Assembly (NCBI RefSeq): GCF_030247195.1
Contig: NC_080672.1
Coordinates: 13,764,001-13,828,000, forward strand
DNA: 64,000 nt
Reading direction: 5' to 3'
Source: Topomyia yanbarensis
Lineage: Eukaryota; Arthropoda; Insecta; Diptera; Culicidae
The notes under the pieces: model-generated
Told to the model about the DNA's origin: nothing
What the model saw: only the letters and a program-made list of their open reading frames with translations
Database searches by the model: none
Position numbers and translations under genes: made by a program
Shown: positions 22,940-33,890 of the stretch, one piece after another
Numbering within the stretch: the first letter of the stretch is position 1
Layout of the letters: every line of letters starts with the position of its first letter

Positions 22940-25279
22940 CTGAATAAATATATGCATAAATCGCTAAGAATTCGTTTTGTGCAGATAATTTTCGTAAAAT
23001 ATCGAATTGAATAGCTGCTCCAAGAGTGAAACTAATTTTCATAAAAAAAATGAAAATTTCAGTGGTGAGCTGTTTGAAATAAAATTCATTTTGCCAGATC
23101 GATCCCTTTAATTAAAAAAAATTGGTATACAAATATCGTTCTTAAAAGATCGAATAAAAAGAAATTATTTATAATTGAACACGATAACTTTTCTAAGATG
23201 AACGAAAATAAATTCGTGCAAATAACGAAATTGTTAGTAATACACACAAACCTTTTTTTTAAATAACACCATTTTGTTTCATTCACGAAAAATAATTTCG
23301 GTATCGTACGATGTACACATAATATGCAAAATGCAAAAAAAATGAGAATTTGTGAATGAAATGACCGAAATCTACTATTTACAATGCACGAAAATACTTC
23401 GATGCAGAAAATGACGAATGAAATCGTGCATTGCACGATCATTTTTCCCATTCACGAATTTATATTTTCAGTGTATAATTTCTGAATTGGTTGATTTTTT
23501 TATCATTCCAAAATTCAAAATGGCGGCTCGCGTCGACCTCTGCACGACATCATCTTTGAACTTCAAATCCACGGCCTATTTCAATTTACAAGATTTATAA
23601 AATTCTTTATGACTTATATTGCCTATGATCGCAAGTCAGTCCCATAAAGATAGGAAATCCCATAGAAAACGGAACAAATATGCAATCATGGGTAGTATAC
23701 ATCTATGACCATTCCTTGTACATTTTGCATTAAATGAATCGGATCAAGATCTGTGCTTGATATTCGGATTAAATACATGGTTTCGAGATAAACGCATTTA
23801 ATGCGGTTCACTACAAAAATTCAAATCCATTAACAAACATTGGCTTCTAGAGAATATGTATGTAGGAGATCGACTACCGTCATAAAATGAATTTCTAAAC
23901 ATAAGCACTTAATTTGTTTAAAATTTCGTGACCAATTCCAACATACGCTATCTGTCCTCCAAATTACGACGGACTCAGAGCAAATCTATCAGCTGTAAGA
24001 AAAGTACAGCGTGCGTTATATACTCTAAAGCATTCGTTCACAGTCCTAAATTGGCTCAGCCAGCAGACTATGTTAGAAGAAATCTCCAGTGAATGATTTT
24101 GCTTTTTACTTGCTCGTCAACTTCTCACGCTGGTTTTTCCCAGATAACGAATTAACTAGGGTCCGGGTTTGTTTTGCCGACTGGTATTTTCCCGAATGGA
24201 TTGTTTTGTCGAATTAAGTATAAAAAAAGTTATTTTCAATGGTAATTGAATAGTATAAAGGATGATTCAATATTTAAATTTGACGAAAAGCATGGATGTG
24301 GGATGATAAATTATCAAATCAATAGTCAAATTGTAAAGAATAGTTAAGGTAATTAATAAAATCAAACTTTAAATGAAAATCGTTTCTCTTTGAGCGTCTT
24401 GGTGGAATTCAGAAAATGAAAATTTTGAAGATGCTGAATTTAAATGAAAATCAAAATGACTAAAGAAACGAAATATCTCTGAACTAATACCTACTATCGT
24501 GATTCACTTGCTTCTCTTATTCATACACATAATCATAGATCATTTCAACAAATATATAGAAAAAGTTTTATAAATTTGTACTAATGGAGATTTGAACATG
24601 ACTGAACAACATTGTTTTCGGTAATACTGATTCTTCTTGACGCAAACAACAGTTTTTATGCGAATGCATAATATGTGTAGTCAGTCGATGAACTAAGGGA
24701 AAATGGAATACAAAAATCTTCTTCGTTATTTTGAAGAAAAGCGAACGAATTTTATTTTTCGGTTTATCTTATTCCATTTCCCGAAATTCCAACTGTTCTA
24801 TTTTTTTTTTGGTTCATCGAGTTACTACAAGTCTATGTTTTAAAATTTTTTATTGAATTTCCTATTTCAGAAAATTGTATCAAGAGTTATCATGTCCGCC
24901 GCGGCACTCCTCGACATGGAAAGGGTTCAACATCTACTCTTCGAAAGCTCGTATGTGTGGCTTTGCCTGACTGAAAATTTTTCATACATAATGAATGTAT
25001 ACATAAACCTTAACGAGAGGTCCATTGTCACCTTGCCATCAAAATCGTATAACAAAATTACTTTCAGTTTGAGCACTTTATAGTAGACGCCCCTTAAAAG
25101 ACAAGTTTTATTTAAGACACCGCACTTATAATTTGATTACATATTTTTAAAAAAATATGAAAAACAATATATTTAATTTGTTCTTTAAATACGACCGGCA
25201 TAAATTTGTATAGACAGATAACGTATGTATGCAATGACAATTTAATGCGAACGCGCGCACTGTTAGTTTAGTTAGTTTT
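22940..25279. other. AT-rich intergenic stretch, no gene seen
   Basis: About 2.3 kb of AT-rich sequence with scattered short open frames (at most 121 codons, low-complexity Phe/Ile-rich). I recognise no domains, exon signals or clean element ends. Direct copies of a 'ttttcagtg' segment near 23060 and 23470 hint at an old insertion. Confidence 0.45.
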
Positions 25280-25520
25280 GACGTAGGACTTACGTCTTTC
25301 TTTACTATACTGGGTGTCATTTCAAAATTTTCAAAACGGATGCGTTACGTACACTTTGAACCTTAATAACTTTTCTCCTACTAAAGGAATTACTAATATT
25401 GTTTCATAAATCGAAAGGAAAACGTTCAACGCTTGCTATTGATACCTTGTTTGCTATGTAAAACTTGTTTAAATAGTTCAAAAACTACTTTTAATGCGAA
25501 TCAACATTAATGCTAGAACC

Positions 25521-25528
25521 TATAAATA
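25521..25528 (+). promoter_or_regulatory. TATA box of the captured histone unit
   Basis: tataaata lies about 145 bp upstream of the recognisable H3 codons and is followed by a leader-like segment without a long open frame. The position suits a histone promoter carried along with the gene. Activity is not implied. Confidence 0.45.
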
Positions 25529-25665
25529 TGGGTGTCACAGTTTTTCTTAAAGCCAGACGTGTCTAAGCCACAGAGCAGAACACACGTACGTGTGCTGCTC
25601 AACGAGAAGCTGCATTTGGACTATCAACCAAATCATAGCTACTGCCTTATTGCTGCCAACCAAGA

Positions 25666-25905
25666 ACTGTCGTCGCCCTGCGTGAAATTCATCGCTCTCA
25701 GAAGTGGACAGAGTTACTAATTCACAAGCTGCTCTTCCAGTGCCTGGTCCGTGAGATTGCACAGCATTTCAAAACCGATCTACTCTTCCGGAGCTCGGCC
25801 GTAATGGCCCTCTAAGAAGCCAGCGAGGCCTGCCTGGTTAGTTTGTTAGAAGATCTGTGCGCTATCCATACCAAGCGAATAATCATCATGCCGAGCGGGA
25901 AACGG
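25666..25905 (+). pseudogene. Histone H3 pseudogene
   Basis: From 25666 the frame reads TVVALREI, then [28 protein letters not shown], an in-frame stop after VMAL, EASEACLVSLLED, LCAIHTKRI and IIMP. These follow the order of H3 from about residue 45 to 122 (TVALREI, TELLIRKLPFQ, LVREIAQDFKTDL, AVMALQEASEAYLV, LCAIHAKR, IMP). Two residues (TN of EDTNLCAIH) are deleted, there is one stop, and several substitutions affect otherwise nearly invariant positions. The N-terminal tail and the last residues are not recognisable. It lies inside the Helentron-like element with its own TATA box and stem-loop, so it appears to derive from a gene copy and not from an A-tailed mRNA. Confidence 0.88.
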
Positions 25906-25927
25906 CGAAATAATATTCACAACAAAC

Positions 25928-25943
25928 GGTTCTAATTAGGACC
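25928..25943 (+). terminator. Histone mRNA 3' stem-loop (relic)
   Basis: GGTTCT-AATT-AGGACC forms a 6-bp stem (one G-T wobble) with a 4-nt loop, the geometry of the metazoan histone 3' stem-loop bound by SLBP. It is flanked by CAAAC upstream and ACA downstream and lies just after the H3 relic. The loop has changed from the usual TTTC. Confidence 0.8.
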
Positions 25944-26392
25944 ACAAAATCGTTCTCAGAAGAATTACAATTGAAATTTCCATTTCGTGCTTTGGAAAAT
26001 AACTTCCCTCTTATCGGGTTAGTTATTTTCTATAATAATATCCGAAAAATGTACGATAAAACTAATAAACTGACCAACTGGACGAAAGCAAGAGAATACC
26101 TACAAAAATTTGAGTCAGAAAAGTGACATTGACGGAAAAATGCTTCGATCGTTTCTAAGTGTTTGGCAGCTGAAGTTGCCGATTTGTTTTCCAACGTCAA
26201 TTATTTGCGCTGTGTTGTACGGAACAAACAGATTTTTGCGCGATTCGTTGGGAAATAATCAAAACAATTGTGTAGTAGATTCCGTAGATTTTACCGTAAA
26301 TTTTGATAGATTTTGTAAAAGCATTAATTAGCCTGCTTTGATTGGTGGTTTTTGATAATCTTTCAAAAACATTAGTAAATGTGGCAACCCTG

Positions 26393-27175
26393 CTACTAAG
26401 CGAAAGCTACACCAAAAAGAATGATGAAAATATTTCCATTTGTCGCACAAAAGGATGGACTTCCATCTGCACTAAGAAGTTTATAAAAGAGATCGCATTG
26501 CGATATACAATGCTCATTCGATGTGAGCTGCGAAAGGGGAATGTTCGTGTATGTACGCAGCAGAAGCGAGTTCGGGCAAGGTTCGAATCGTTAGAAAGGA
26601 TTCTCGTCTGGTATCACCAAAATAGTTATCTGCAAACCGTTCTTTTTAGGATGAAAACATAATGGAGAAAGAATTGAATTAGAAAGATCCATTTAACAAT
26701 TTGCATTGAGTTTGCGCCTGTCAAGTCTGCTGTACTTTATCAGTGACACATATAAACCAATGTTTATCGAATTAATCTACAAACTACTAAGCGAAAGCCA
26801 CACCAAAAAGAATGATGAAAATATTTTCATTTGTCGCACAAAAGGATGGACTTCCATCTGCACTAAGAAGTTTATAAAAGAGATCGCATTGCGATATACA
26901 ATGCTCATTCGATGTGAGCTGCGAAAGGGGTTCATGTATATACGCAGCAGAAGCGAATTCGGGGGCAAGGTTCGAATCGTTAGAAAGGATTCTCGTCTGG
27001 TATCACCAAAAATAGTTATCTGCAAACCGTTCTTATTAGGATGAAAACATAATGGAGAAAGAATTGAATTATAAAGTTCCATTTAATAACTTGGATTGAG
27101 TTTGCGCCTGTCAATTCTTTTGTACATGTACCAGTGATTCATATAAGCAAATGTTTATCAAATTAATCTACAAAC
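26393..27175 (+). repeat. Two tandem copies of a 393-bp unit
   Basis: The sequence from ctactaagcgaaagc at about 26393 recurs from about 26786 with few differences. Shared blocks include gatggacttccatctgcac, gatcgcattgcgatatacaa and gttatctgcaaaccgttctt. Both copies have open frames of about 106-112 codons that are nearly the same protein, but I see no family match and the frames use different starts. The duplication lies within Helentron-like copy 2. Confidence 0.75.
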
Positions 27176-27357
27176 CCGAAGGTTTTTGCAAGTCCTAGAA
27201 AATCAGTGAATGTGGCAATCTCATTCGACATGAAATTTCCGTAAACATTCATTCAAAAAGTGCATTGGTTCAAATTATCCATGAATGTCATATGATATGC
27301 CCAAGTTTAGTCCTACGTCAACACCGCGGTTATGTCCCGGACATTACCCACTCCTAG

Positions 27358-27840
27358 TTTTTGCTTACGCTGTTTTAGGATTTCATCAGAATGCCGTACC
27401 TGATCCCTTCGCTCCTTTACGAGCGCTCCCAGTTGCTAAAAGAGTGTATACGTGCTGTTCTAATAAACATCTTTAGAGCTGTAAAGAGTGCTTAGCACAC
27501 GGGAGTGGGTGGCATGCAGCAAAAACTCGCAGCTGAGGAGTCCCATCATGGGAACCCACTCTTCGTTAGAGCTGATATCTAGCGAGCCGACAAGAGTGCG
27601 AGTGACACACGAGCTTATAACGAAGGCAGATAACTCACATGAATCAAACGTAATTGCTGCTCGTGCTGACTGTCACATATTTGAGAATTCTTCGAAAACG
27701 TGTGTACAGCAGTAGGGAGCATACAGTGTGAGTCTCGCGCTCGCAGGCGAACGAGGAGGATGTGTTGGCTTCTCGCTCTTTTAGCAACACTGCTTTGGTG
27801 TCCCTACTCGGAATCGGGAGAATATCTTCTACTCATTTTG
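27358..27840. other. Intergenic, gene not seen
   Basis: This stretch contains a GAGTG/CACTC-rich segment (27490-27720) similar in flavour to 21420-21600, possibly LTR-derived. No open frame with recognisable protein content. Confidence 0.35.
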
Positions 27841-29440
27841 GTTGTTTCGGTCTGACCACCTGACTTGTGTGTGATCTCGAGATCCGGGATGCCGCTTTGC
27901 CCGGGGAGCATAGTGTGACCAGTGGGTCTCGGTGGGCTTCAATGACCTGTATGAAGGGGTGTAAAGAAGTGCCGGATGCAAGGTCTCTCAAGGCGCATAG
28001 GGAGAAGATGACTGGCAGCCGGCTTCTGCCGTGAAGATTCAACAGGAAGTGGGAGGGGGTAGGCGGAAGAACATCCTGCTTTCAAGTCCGCCGACTTTTA
28101 TTGTCCAGGTGATGTTGGCGTCGATGTTCGGTCCGGGGCCGTGCCAGGCCCGTGGTCTCACGCGGTGCAGTCGGGCGATGGCTGGGAGGGGCTTTTTGGT
28201 GAAGTTCTGCTGTAAATTGGCGGCGATGGGGAGAAGGAGAAATTCCTTACCGGAAGTCCTCTCGAGAAAGTTTAGTGCCCATTTGAGTGCTACCTTGGCT
28301 GCCTACCAGCAGCGGGGGTGCTTGATAATAGCCCGGAGGCTAACCGCACCGCTCCGTAATGTATTGGCCCGAGAATAGTGGAGAGCTCTTCGAGGTTTCG
28401 GCACGTCAATTCGATCCCATAGAAAATTTTGCTGTGAATTGGGGATCGTCCGACATTCAGTGATGTTCTGCTGTTATTTTTGGAATAATGGGAGCAGATA
28501 GTGCGGACTAGCCGCTTTCTGCTTGCGCAGTCCTTTTTTAATCAACGGAAATGGAGTGTCAACGTTAGTTTTCGGTCGAGGGTTATTTCAAGGACGACTG
28601 GTTCCCTAGGTCATTGTTGCGGCGGATTGGCCTGGATTTCGCTAGGTGGTGATAGTCGCAGCTGTATGTGATGGTGCTCTTTTCGGCAGAGATTTTGAGT
28701 CCAGTTGCGAGTACCCATCAGCCGTACGGCCTCGACGGTCGCCGTGAGTGGTATTAGAGTACGTGGTTTTTCTCTGGACCACCAGGATGATGTCGTCGAC
28801 GTAGACGAATACGTAAACGCCTCTGAGTAGCACGGCGAATAGCGAGTTCATCCTCACATGGAATAGCGTCACGGCTAGTAGTGAGCTTTGTGACACCCCG
28901 TTGGTCTCACAGACCTCCTGGGATAAGGTCCCTCCTATACAGAGTCGGAAGCGGCGATTGGTGAGGTATCTCTTGTTGAATCTGCCAAGGTTTCCCTGCA
29001 GGCCCCGTCGTTTTAGCTAGGTTTTTGCTACATCGCGTATGGCGATGTCGGCTTTGACCTTGTCGAGAACTTCACCGAGGGAGCCAAGGTACCGAGTCCG
29101 TTTGGAAGGCAAATTGTCGCGGGTCGAGGAGTTTGTGGTCTTCCGCCACCATTGTCGCCGGTTGATCATTTTTTCTAGTGTTTTTGTGATACAGGACAGC
29201 AAGCTGTAAATCGCTAGAGGTGCGCGTCTCTTGGCATTTTTCTTGGGATGGGTACTACGTGTGCCAGTTTCCATTCGTCTGGGAAGGACCTTCTTTCCTA
29301 GATAGCGTTGAATGTAGCCTCCGGGAGGGGAGTGGGAGTTGAAATGCGTGACTCGAATAGACCACACCGACACGAAAGGATTGCTTATCATTTCTGAGAA
29401 CCGGTGTGCTTGGTCGAGGTCAATAATCATAAAAACAAGT
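27840..29440 (-). pseudogene. R1/jockey-type LINE reverse transcriptase remnant
   Basis: On the minus strand, 29430-29017 encodes IPKKNAKRRAPLAIYSLL (RT block 'IPKpgK...yRPIsLL' region), ITKTLEKMINRR and SKRTRY. Further on, 28896-28642 encodes SQSSLLAVTLFHVRMNSLFAVL and the catalytic VYVDDIIL. The order is that of a LINE RT. Several frameshifts and stops break it, and the thumb and C-terminal part (28640-27840) is recognisable only by position. No endonuclease domain is visible. Confidence 0.72.
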
Positions 29441-31033
29441 CCTGAATAATTAACTATCTCTTAGGTACCTTTCCTAAACTAGCCTCATACTCACGATCAA
29501 AAGAGCCGGCAACTAGTAGGATCCACATGTCCCCCACCCAAGCGAATTGATCAACTTGCAAGTAGGAGCACATATCTACGAATCAGCCAAGAAGACTTCC
29601 GAATCAATGAGAATGGACCATGCCAGTCGAAGGCCACAGGCCCAGCGCTATCTCGTACAGTGTCATTGTCATTTCTCAGCCCACACCCTGGCAGACGTTC
29701 ATCCGCCCATCTAGACTCTGACAAGATGAGAACCTAAAAAGCCTGACTGTTCGTATGTGCTAGTCCGTATAGATTTTGGTTTTGCTGAAACGAAACAAGA
29801 AAAGCAAAATAAAAGCAAAATAATTGCGATTAGTATCGTATTTATAATAAATAAGTCAACGATTTCTCATCTGTTGTTTGTTTCCTTGTTCGTAGTCCTC
29901 CTTCCTGTTCCTGATCTGTTTGGGCTATTGGCTTTCCGTTTCCTTGGCCATCACCTTCTCTTGCACCGAGTTGCATATATTGCAGCAAGAGAAACAACTT
30001 TTCAAAAAAATGAAAATAAATGCGAAATGCTCTCCTTCCAGACCCCGAACATAACCCTTACTTTCCCTTTGCTTATCATTTTGGTACCAGCCAGGAAGTA
30101 CTTGGCCTTGTACCCACTGCTCTTCCATCATCCTCGTGGTTTTCTCCATTTATCAGTGGCATCACATGTGATATTTGGGTACGGAAAATGATTTCCTGAG
30201 CAGACAATTAAATGAAAGAAGATTGCCAGGTAATTTCTGCACCAGGTATCATATCGCATTTATAGATACACATATTAAGTGCATCTGCTATACGATATGA
30301 TGGCTGGAAGGATAGATAAGCAACCCAAGCTCCCCATTAGGCTTTGGTAATTGTATTTGGTATATACAAAAAGAAGTTATTACAGGAACTTTTAAATTTA
30401 TTTGTACCAAAATATGTAAAAAATGCCTAAAATTAATGTACAATAAAATATTTGTATATAATATCGAGAAACTACAGTGAAATTTAAGTCAGTTTTCCTA
30501 TCCAAAAAAAAAAAAGAAGTCGTGCAAATGGCTCACTGAACGAGCAGCCGCAGCTGCTCTAAGACGATTTCGCTAGATTTTCAGAGCAGCGTGCACTCAG
30601 TGCACTAGCGCGACTGCCGGAAGGTTAAGCTTTTTTACATTCGACTGCAAAATCCAAATGGTTTCCGAAAGCGATTCAACACCTAAGACGCCTTGTAGCG
30701 CGTAATTAACATAGATAAAACTAAAGTTGATTAGTCTCTTTCTCGTTCCGGTTATTTACACTTTCTATAATATTATGTTAACGTTATAATCCCGTTTCTA
30801 CTGAAAATACCTCTATAAGTCAACCGCACATTATTTTCCGTGCTGATATAAATAGCTGCTATTACACTTAATGTTAGATACATAAAAATGATTCTAAAAT
30901 GCAAAGATTGTGAAAGTCTAGCCTATCGATTCTGGTAAGAACGTGTGATCCTGTTCATGGCAATTAAGGCCCCTTGCTTTTTCAGTTAGGAGGAAATCCA
31001 CATCGCGACTAGATATGTGGAAGTAATGTAAAT
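29441..31033. other. Intergenic, no gene established
   Basis: The longest frame, 29757-30191 (+), would give 144 mostly hydrophobic residues but is overlapped by an antisense frame of comparable quality and has no family resemblance. Several AT-rich runs follow. Nothing here is needed for the downstream gene except its 3' untranslated region. Confidence 0.4.
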
Positions 31034-32375
31034 CTAGTCGACCAGCATACAAATTAAGAACACCGTCAGTCCACTTAGAAGCGCTGTTACGTAACCCAGA
31101 TGAAATCGGCGTTCCTTATCGCTGAATCTCCTGCGGAAAAAAAACATTTGTTAAACTTTCAAGACAAATAGATCAGAAGAAAACTTACTTTTTTTTACTA
31201 GCCGAAAACGGTGTCGGTGGATTGACGCCAGGGATGTTACTATCCAGGTAGATCACATGGTAGGTGAAGGCCATAACGCCAATGCCAAATAATGCGGCCA
31301 GCAGTATCAGCGAAGGATCTTCGAGTTGCTGCCTTGCGTCACTTAATCTCGTCTGTAGCACTGAGTACCACCGTTTATAATCGATGGTTGCTGATGACGT
31401 GAGACGCTCCGTGGCCTGCAGGCGCCACTGTTGGAGCGTGTCCAGTGCCGCATTCAGTGACCCTGAAACAAACAAGTCGATAGCAGACATCAGTAATGAC
31501 GGTGACTAAAAAGCTAGTATAAAGTTACTACTGCAAGGGATTTGCTGGTCTGGAATTCACACACCGAAGATGGAGGTGTGAGAAAAAGAATCTAGTAAAC
31601 ATTCCTATATGTATAAATGAACTGCATTTACCGCTTAGGAAAGAAATAAATACCTATACAAAACAGTAAGGTGAATGTCTGTTACGCTGATCTCATTATT
31701 ATTCTGTTCGCGTTCCAGAAGCGTCTTCATTCGTGAGTTTCCTATATTGTCTTAGCAGGGAAAGGAGAAAGCAAGTGACCATAGATCTGTCGATAATGTC
31801 GCTGTTTGTTCAGTGGCACAAGGTAAAAATTTCTTGTGGTCAATGTACCATATAAATTCTAATTTTAAGTACAAGTTGACCAGGTGATTTAATTCATCCA
31901 AGCAAGATGTTTCGGACTCACCCTGCAATATTCTTTTCAAACAAATTTGATTTGCCAAAAAAGAATTGATGTTGGATCTGTTCCTAAAACAATTTCATCC
32001 TTTTCTGAATTAAATCACGACACGATGAGTCAACCTAAACAACCTCGCTCCGGCGTATTGCGTCATATACACAACAGCAAGCAAGAAAATGTAAACATTT
32101 AGCTCACCCGAGTTAAATGGCAGCAAATACCGGACGAGTAGGCCGGCTAGGGCGAATGCGATGGTCGCGGTTAGTATTTGGGGAAGCGGAAATCGGCGAA
32201 CCGCTGCGCCCAGCTTCAGCTTGGACAGTTCCACATCGGTGTCGTCGAAAGACAGCTTCCGTGGCCGCTGCTGCTGTTCTGGACTTTGGATGACTGTAGC
32301 TGCTGATTTATGGGTTCCATTTCCATTCTCTGCCGGTGGCTGTTGTGCAGCTTCGGTGCCGATTGATTTTTCCAT
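31034..32375 (-). CDS. ARL6IP6: ARL6IP6-like three-pass membrane protein
   Basis: Three exons on the minus strand: 32375-32108, 31462-31189 and 31130-31034, with introns of 645 and 58 bp. Splice borders are tcgg|gtgagc...tttcag|gg and aaaa|gtaagt...ccgcag|g. The phases fit exactly, and the product has 212 residues; human ARL6IP6 is about 226. An acidic/Gln-rich, probably cytosolic N-terminus precedes RRFPLPQ and membrane segment 1 (about 63-86). Segment 2 (about 145-163) is followed by the family signature YLDSNIPGVNPPTPFS and by FHLGY before segment 3 (about 192-209). As I recall it, the human protein has the same RRWPV start, 'YFDS..PG..PPTP' and 'FHMGY' at matching places. The family lies in ER/nuclear-envelope membranes and was found as an ARL6 interactor; its biochemical role is unclear. 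A 5' UTR acceptor (tttccag) sits 16 bp before the ATG. Confidence 0.82.
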
Positions 32376-33355
32376 TTGACCGAACTGGAAATAGATACAC
32401 TGCCTGACCTTGGTGGGTGCAATAGAGAAAAAAAAAGTGTTTAAGCAGACGATCATCTGTGGTGGATAAAGAAGGCGAATAATCTGTGCCGTAATCTTTA
32501 TTTACAAAAGTAAGGTCATTCATTGCTCTTGCGTGGGAGTCCTACTGGTAGATGTGTCATGTGTACAAGAAACTCCGTTGGTCAAGTATATGCAAAGCAA
32601 CGCCTACTTGATAATGTCTCTATCGTTATTAAAAAGAAATTAGAACAAAACAAAGATCTATTTTCAGATCTACCACTTTTTACAAACCTTCTGTTTTTTC
32701 GACAAATCCACACTTCACAGGTATCAGAAGATTATACAATTTGTAAAGCACTGCGGTTTTCAATAAACTGTAACCAAAATAGCACTAAAAATAATAAACG
32801 GGAAACGCACACAGCATTCACACAATTAAACGACAGTTGCAGCGACCATCGATGAGAGAGTCTTCAATCAAGATGGTTATAGGTGCGAAGGCAGCGGATA
32901 AACAAATGATTGGAAAACCTGTTTCTTGTTTTGATTGACTAGAGCCAGAGTATAGTTCGTAGAATGCAACTGTTATGCCGCTTAGTACAACGTTTTATTA
33001 TCGATCAACAGATTTGCAGAATACTCAAACCTTATCAATGTTTTCCTTGATCTTCAACATATTCAATAATACAGATTTGCTCTGGGTGTACACAACTGAG
33101 AGAGCGAGCATACGCCATGCAAACCTCCAAACTACCGGTTTCGTATAAAGTTGTGTGGGTGATATGTACATGCTGTCCTACATGTTTACCTACGCGAATG
33201 TTGCCGAGTAAGCATAAATGTAAATAAAAAGAATAACCGTTTTTTAGCTGATGCCGCAAAATTGCTGAATTCATTGGTGAGCAGGTTGCCTATATGTCGG
33301 GGATTTTTTTATCGCTGTTACCTGTTAATTGGTAACGCTTGTTCTAATCAAGGTT
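32376..33355. other. Intergenic, presumed upstream region of the ARL6IP6-like gene
   Basis: About 1 kb lacking coding signals. An acceptor-like 'ctatttccag' near 32391 suggests a non-coding first exon of the minus-strand gene further right, but I could not place its donor or a promoter with confidence. Confidence 0.35.
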
Positions 33356-33890
33356 TATGTTTAAGGTTCAAGTTACCTTTTTTAAGCATGTGTTAGAATT
33401 GAACGCTTGGAAGTGTGCGTAGGAAAATTTGTGTTCAGCTTTGCCACCGGATTATCCATTTAAACCTTTTTAAAACTCTAAAAGAAGAATATCAGTCGAT
33501 TTATTAGATCATCACGATTCAATTCATGCATAATACCTGCTGGAAAAACCATCGGCTTAGCTAAATGGTGCTTTTGAAAAAGTGGCTGTGGTTTTTTCAT
33601 AGCGCAGTTGTGTTGCGTACCCCAGCTCGGTGTGGTAGTGTGATAAAAAATCACAGCCACTTTTTCAAAAGCACCATTTAGCTAAGCCGATGGTTTTTCC
33701 AGCAGGTATTTTGCATGAATTGAATCGTGATGATCTAATAAATCGACTGATATTCTTCTTTTAGAGTTTTGAAAAGGTTTAAATGGATAATCTGGTGCCA
33801 AAGCTGAACACAATTTTTCTTACGCATACTACCAAGCCTTGAGGTAACTTGAGCCTTAATAAAGTTATGAACTGAATTCAATCTGCAAAA
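33355..33890. repeat. Near-perfect palindrome of about 530 bp (foldback element)
   Basis: Inverted arms pair around 33621. For example ctctaaaagaagaatatcag at 33476 pairs with ctgatattcttcttttagag ending at 33767, and ctttttcaaaagcaccattt pairs with its complement. The inner 170 bp of each arm are almost identical; the outer part (aaggttcaagttacc paired with ggtaacttgagcctt) is more diverged. The central spacer is about 45 bp. No protein; the terminal sequence and duplication are not clear. Confidence 0.85.

Larger units (their letters stand above)
25280..27357. mobile_element. Helentron/HINE-like element, copy 2, carrying a histone H3 relic
   Basis: The element begins GACGTAGGACTTACGTC right after TTTT (25276-25279). 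The inverted copy AGTCCTACGTC is subterminal at 27309-27319. It is followed by a 9-bp hairpin with one mismatch (27328-27348, GGTTATGTC/GACATTACC) and the end CTAG, then TTTTT. The termini and target agree with copy 1 at 5942-7651, but the internal cargo differs. The content in order is a histone-type promoter, an H3 pseudogene, a histone stem-loop and a 2x tandem duplication. No Rep/helicase frame is present, so it is non-autonomous. Confidence 0.68.

Noticed and set aside
23040..23470. 'ttttcagtg' pair as MITE ends
   Set aside because: The two occurrences are in the same orientation, so they are not terminal inverted repeats.
25532..25720. 62-codon frame overlapping the H3 relic
   Set aside because: Wrong frame relative to the histone codons; a chance frame.
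26570..26600. ggttcgaatcg as a possible tRNA B box
   Set aside because: No A box at the right distance and no cloverleaf; the motif is repeated in the tandem duplicate at about 26968 as part of that unit.
29757..30191. 144-codon hydrophobic frame
   Set aside because: No recognisable domain, no conserved context, and an equally long antisense frame in the same place.
32010..32107. Extension of the ARL6IP6-like first exon to the stop at 32010
   Set aside because: This is intron read-through; the donor at 32107 joins in phase to the acceptor at 31463 and restores the family architecture.
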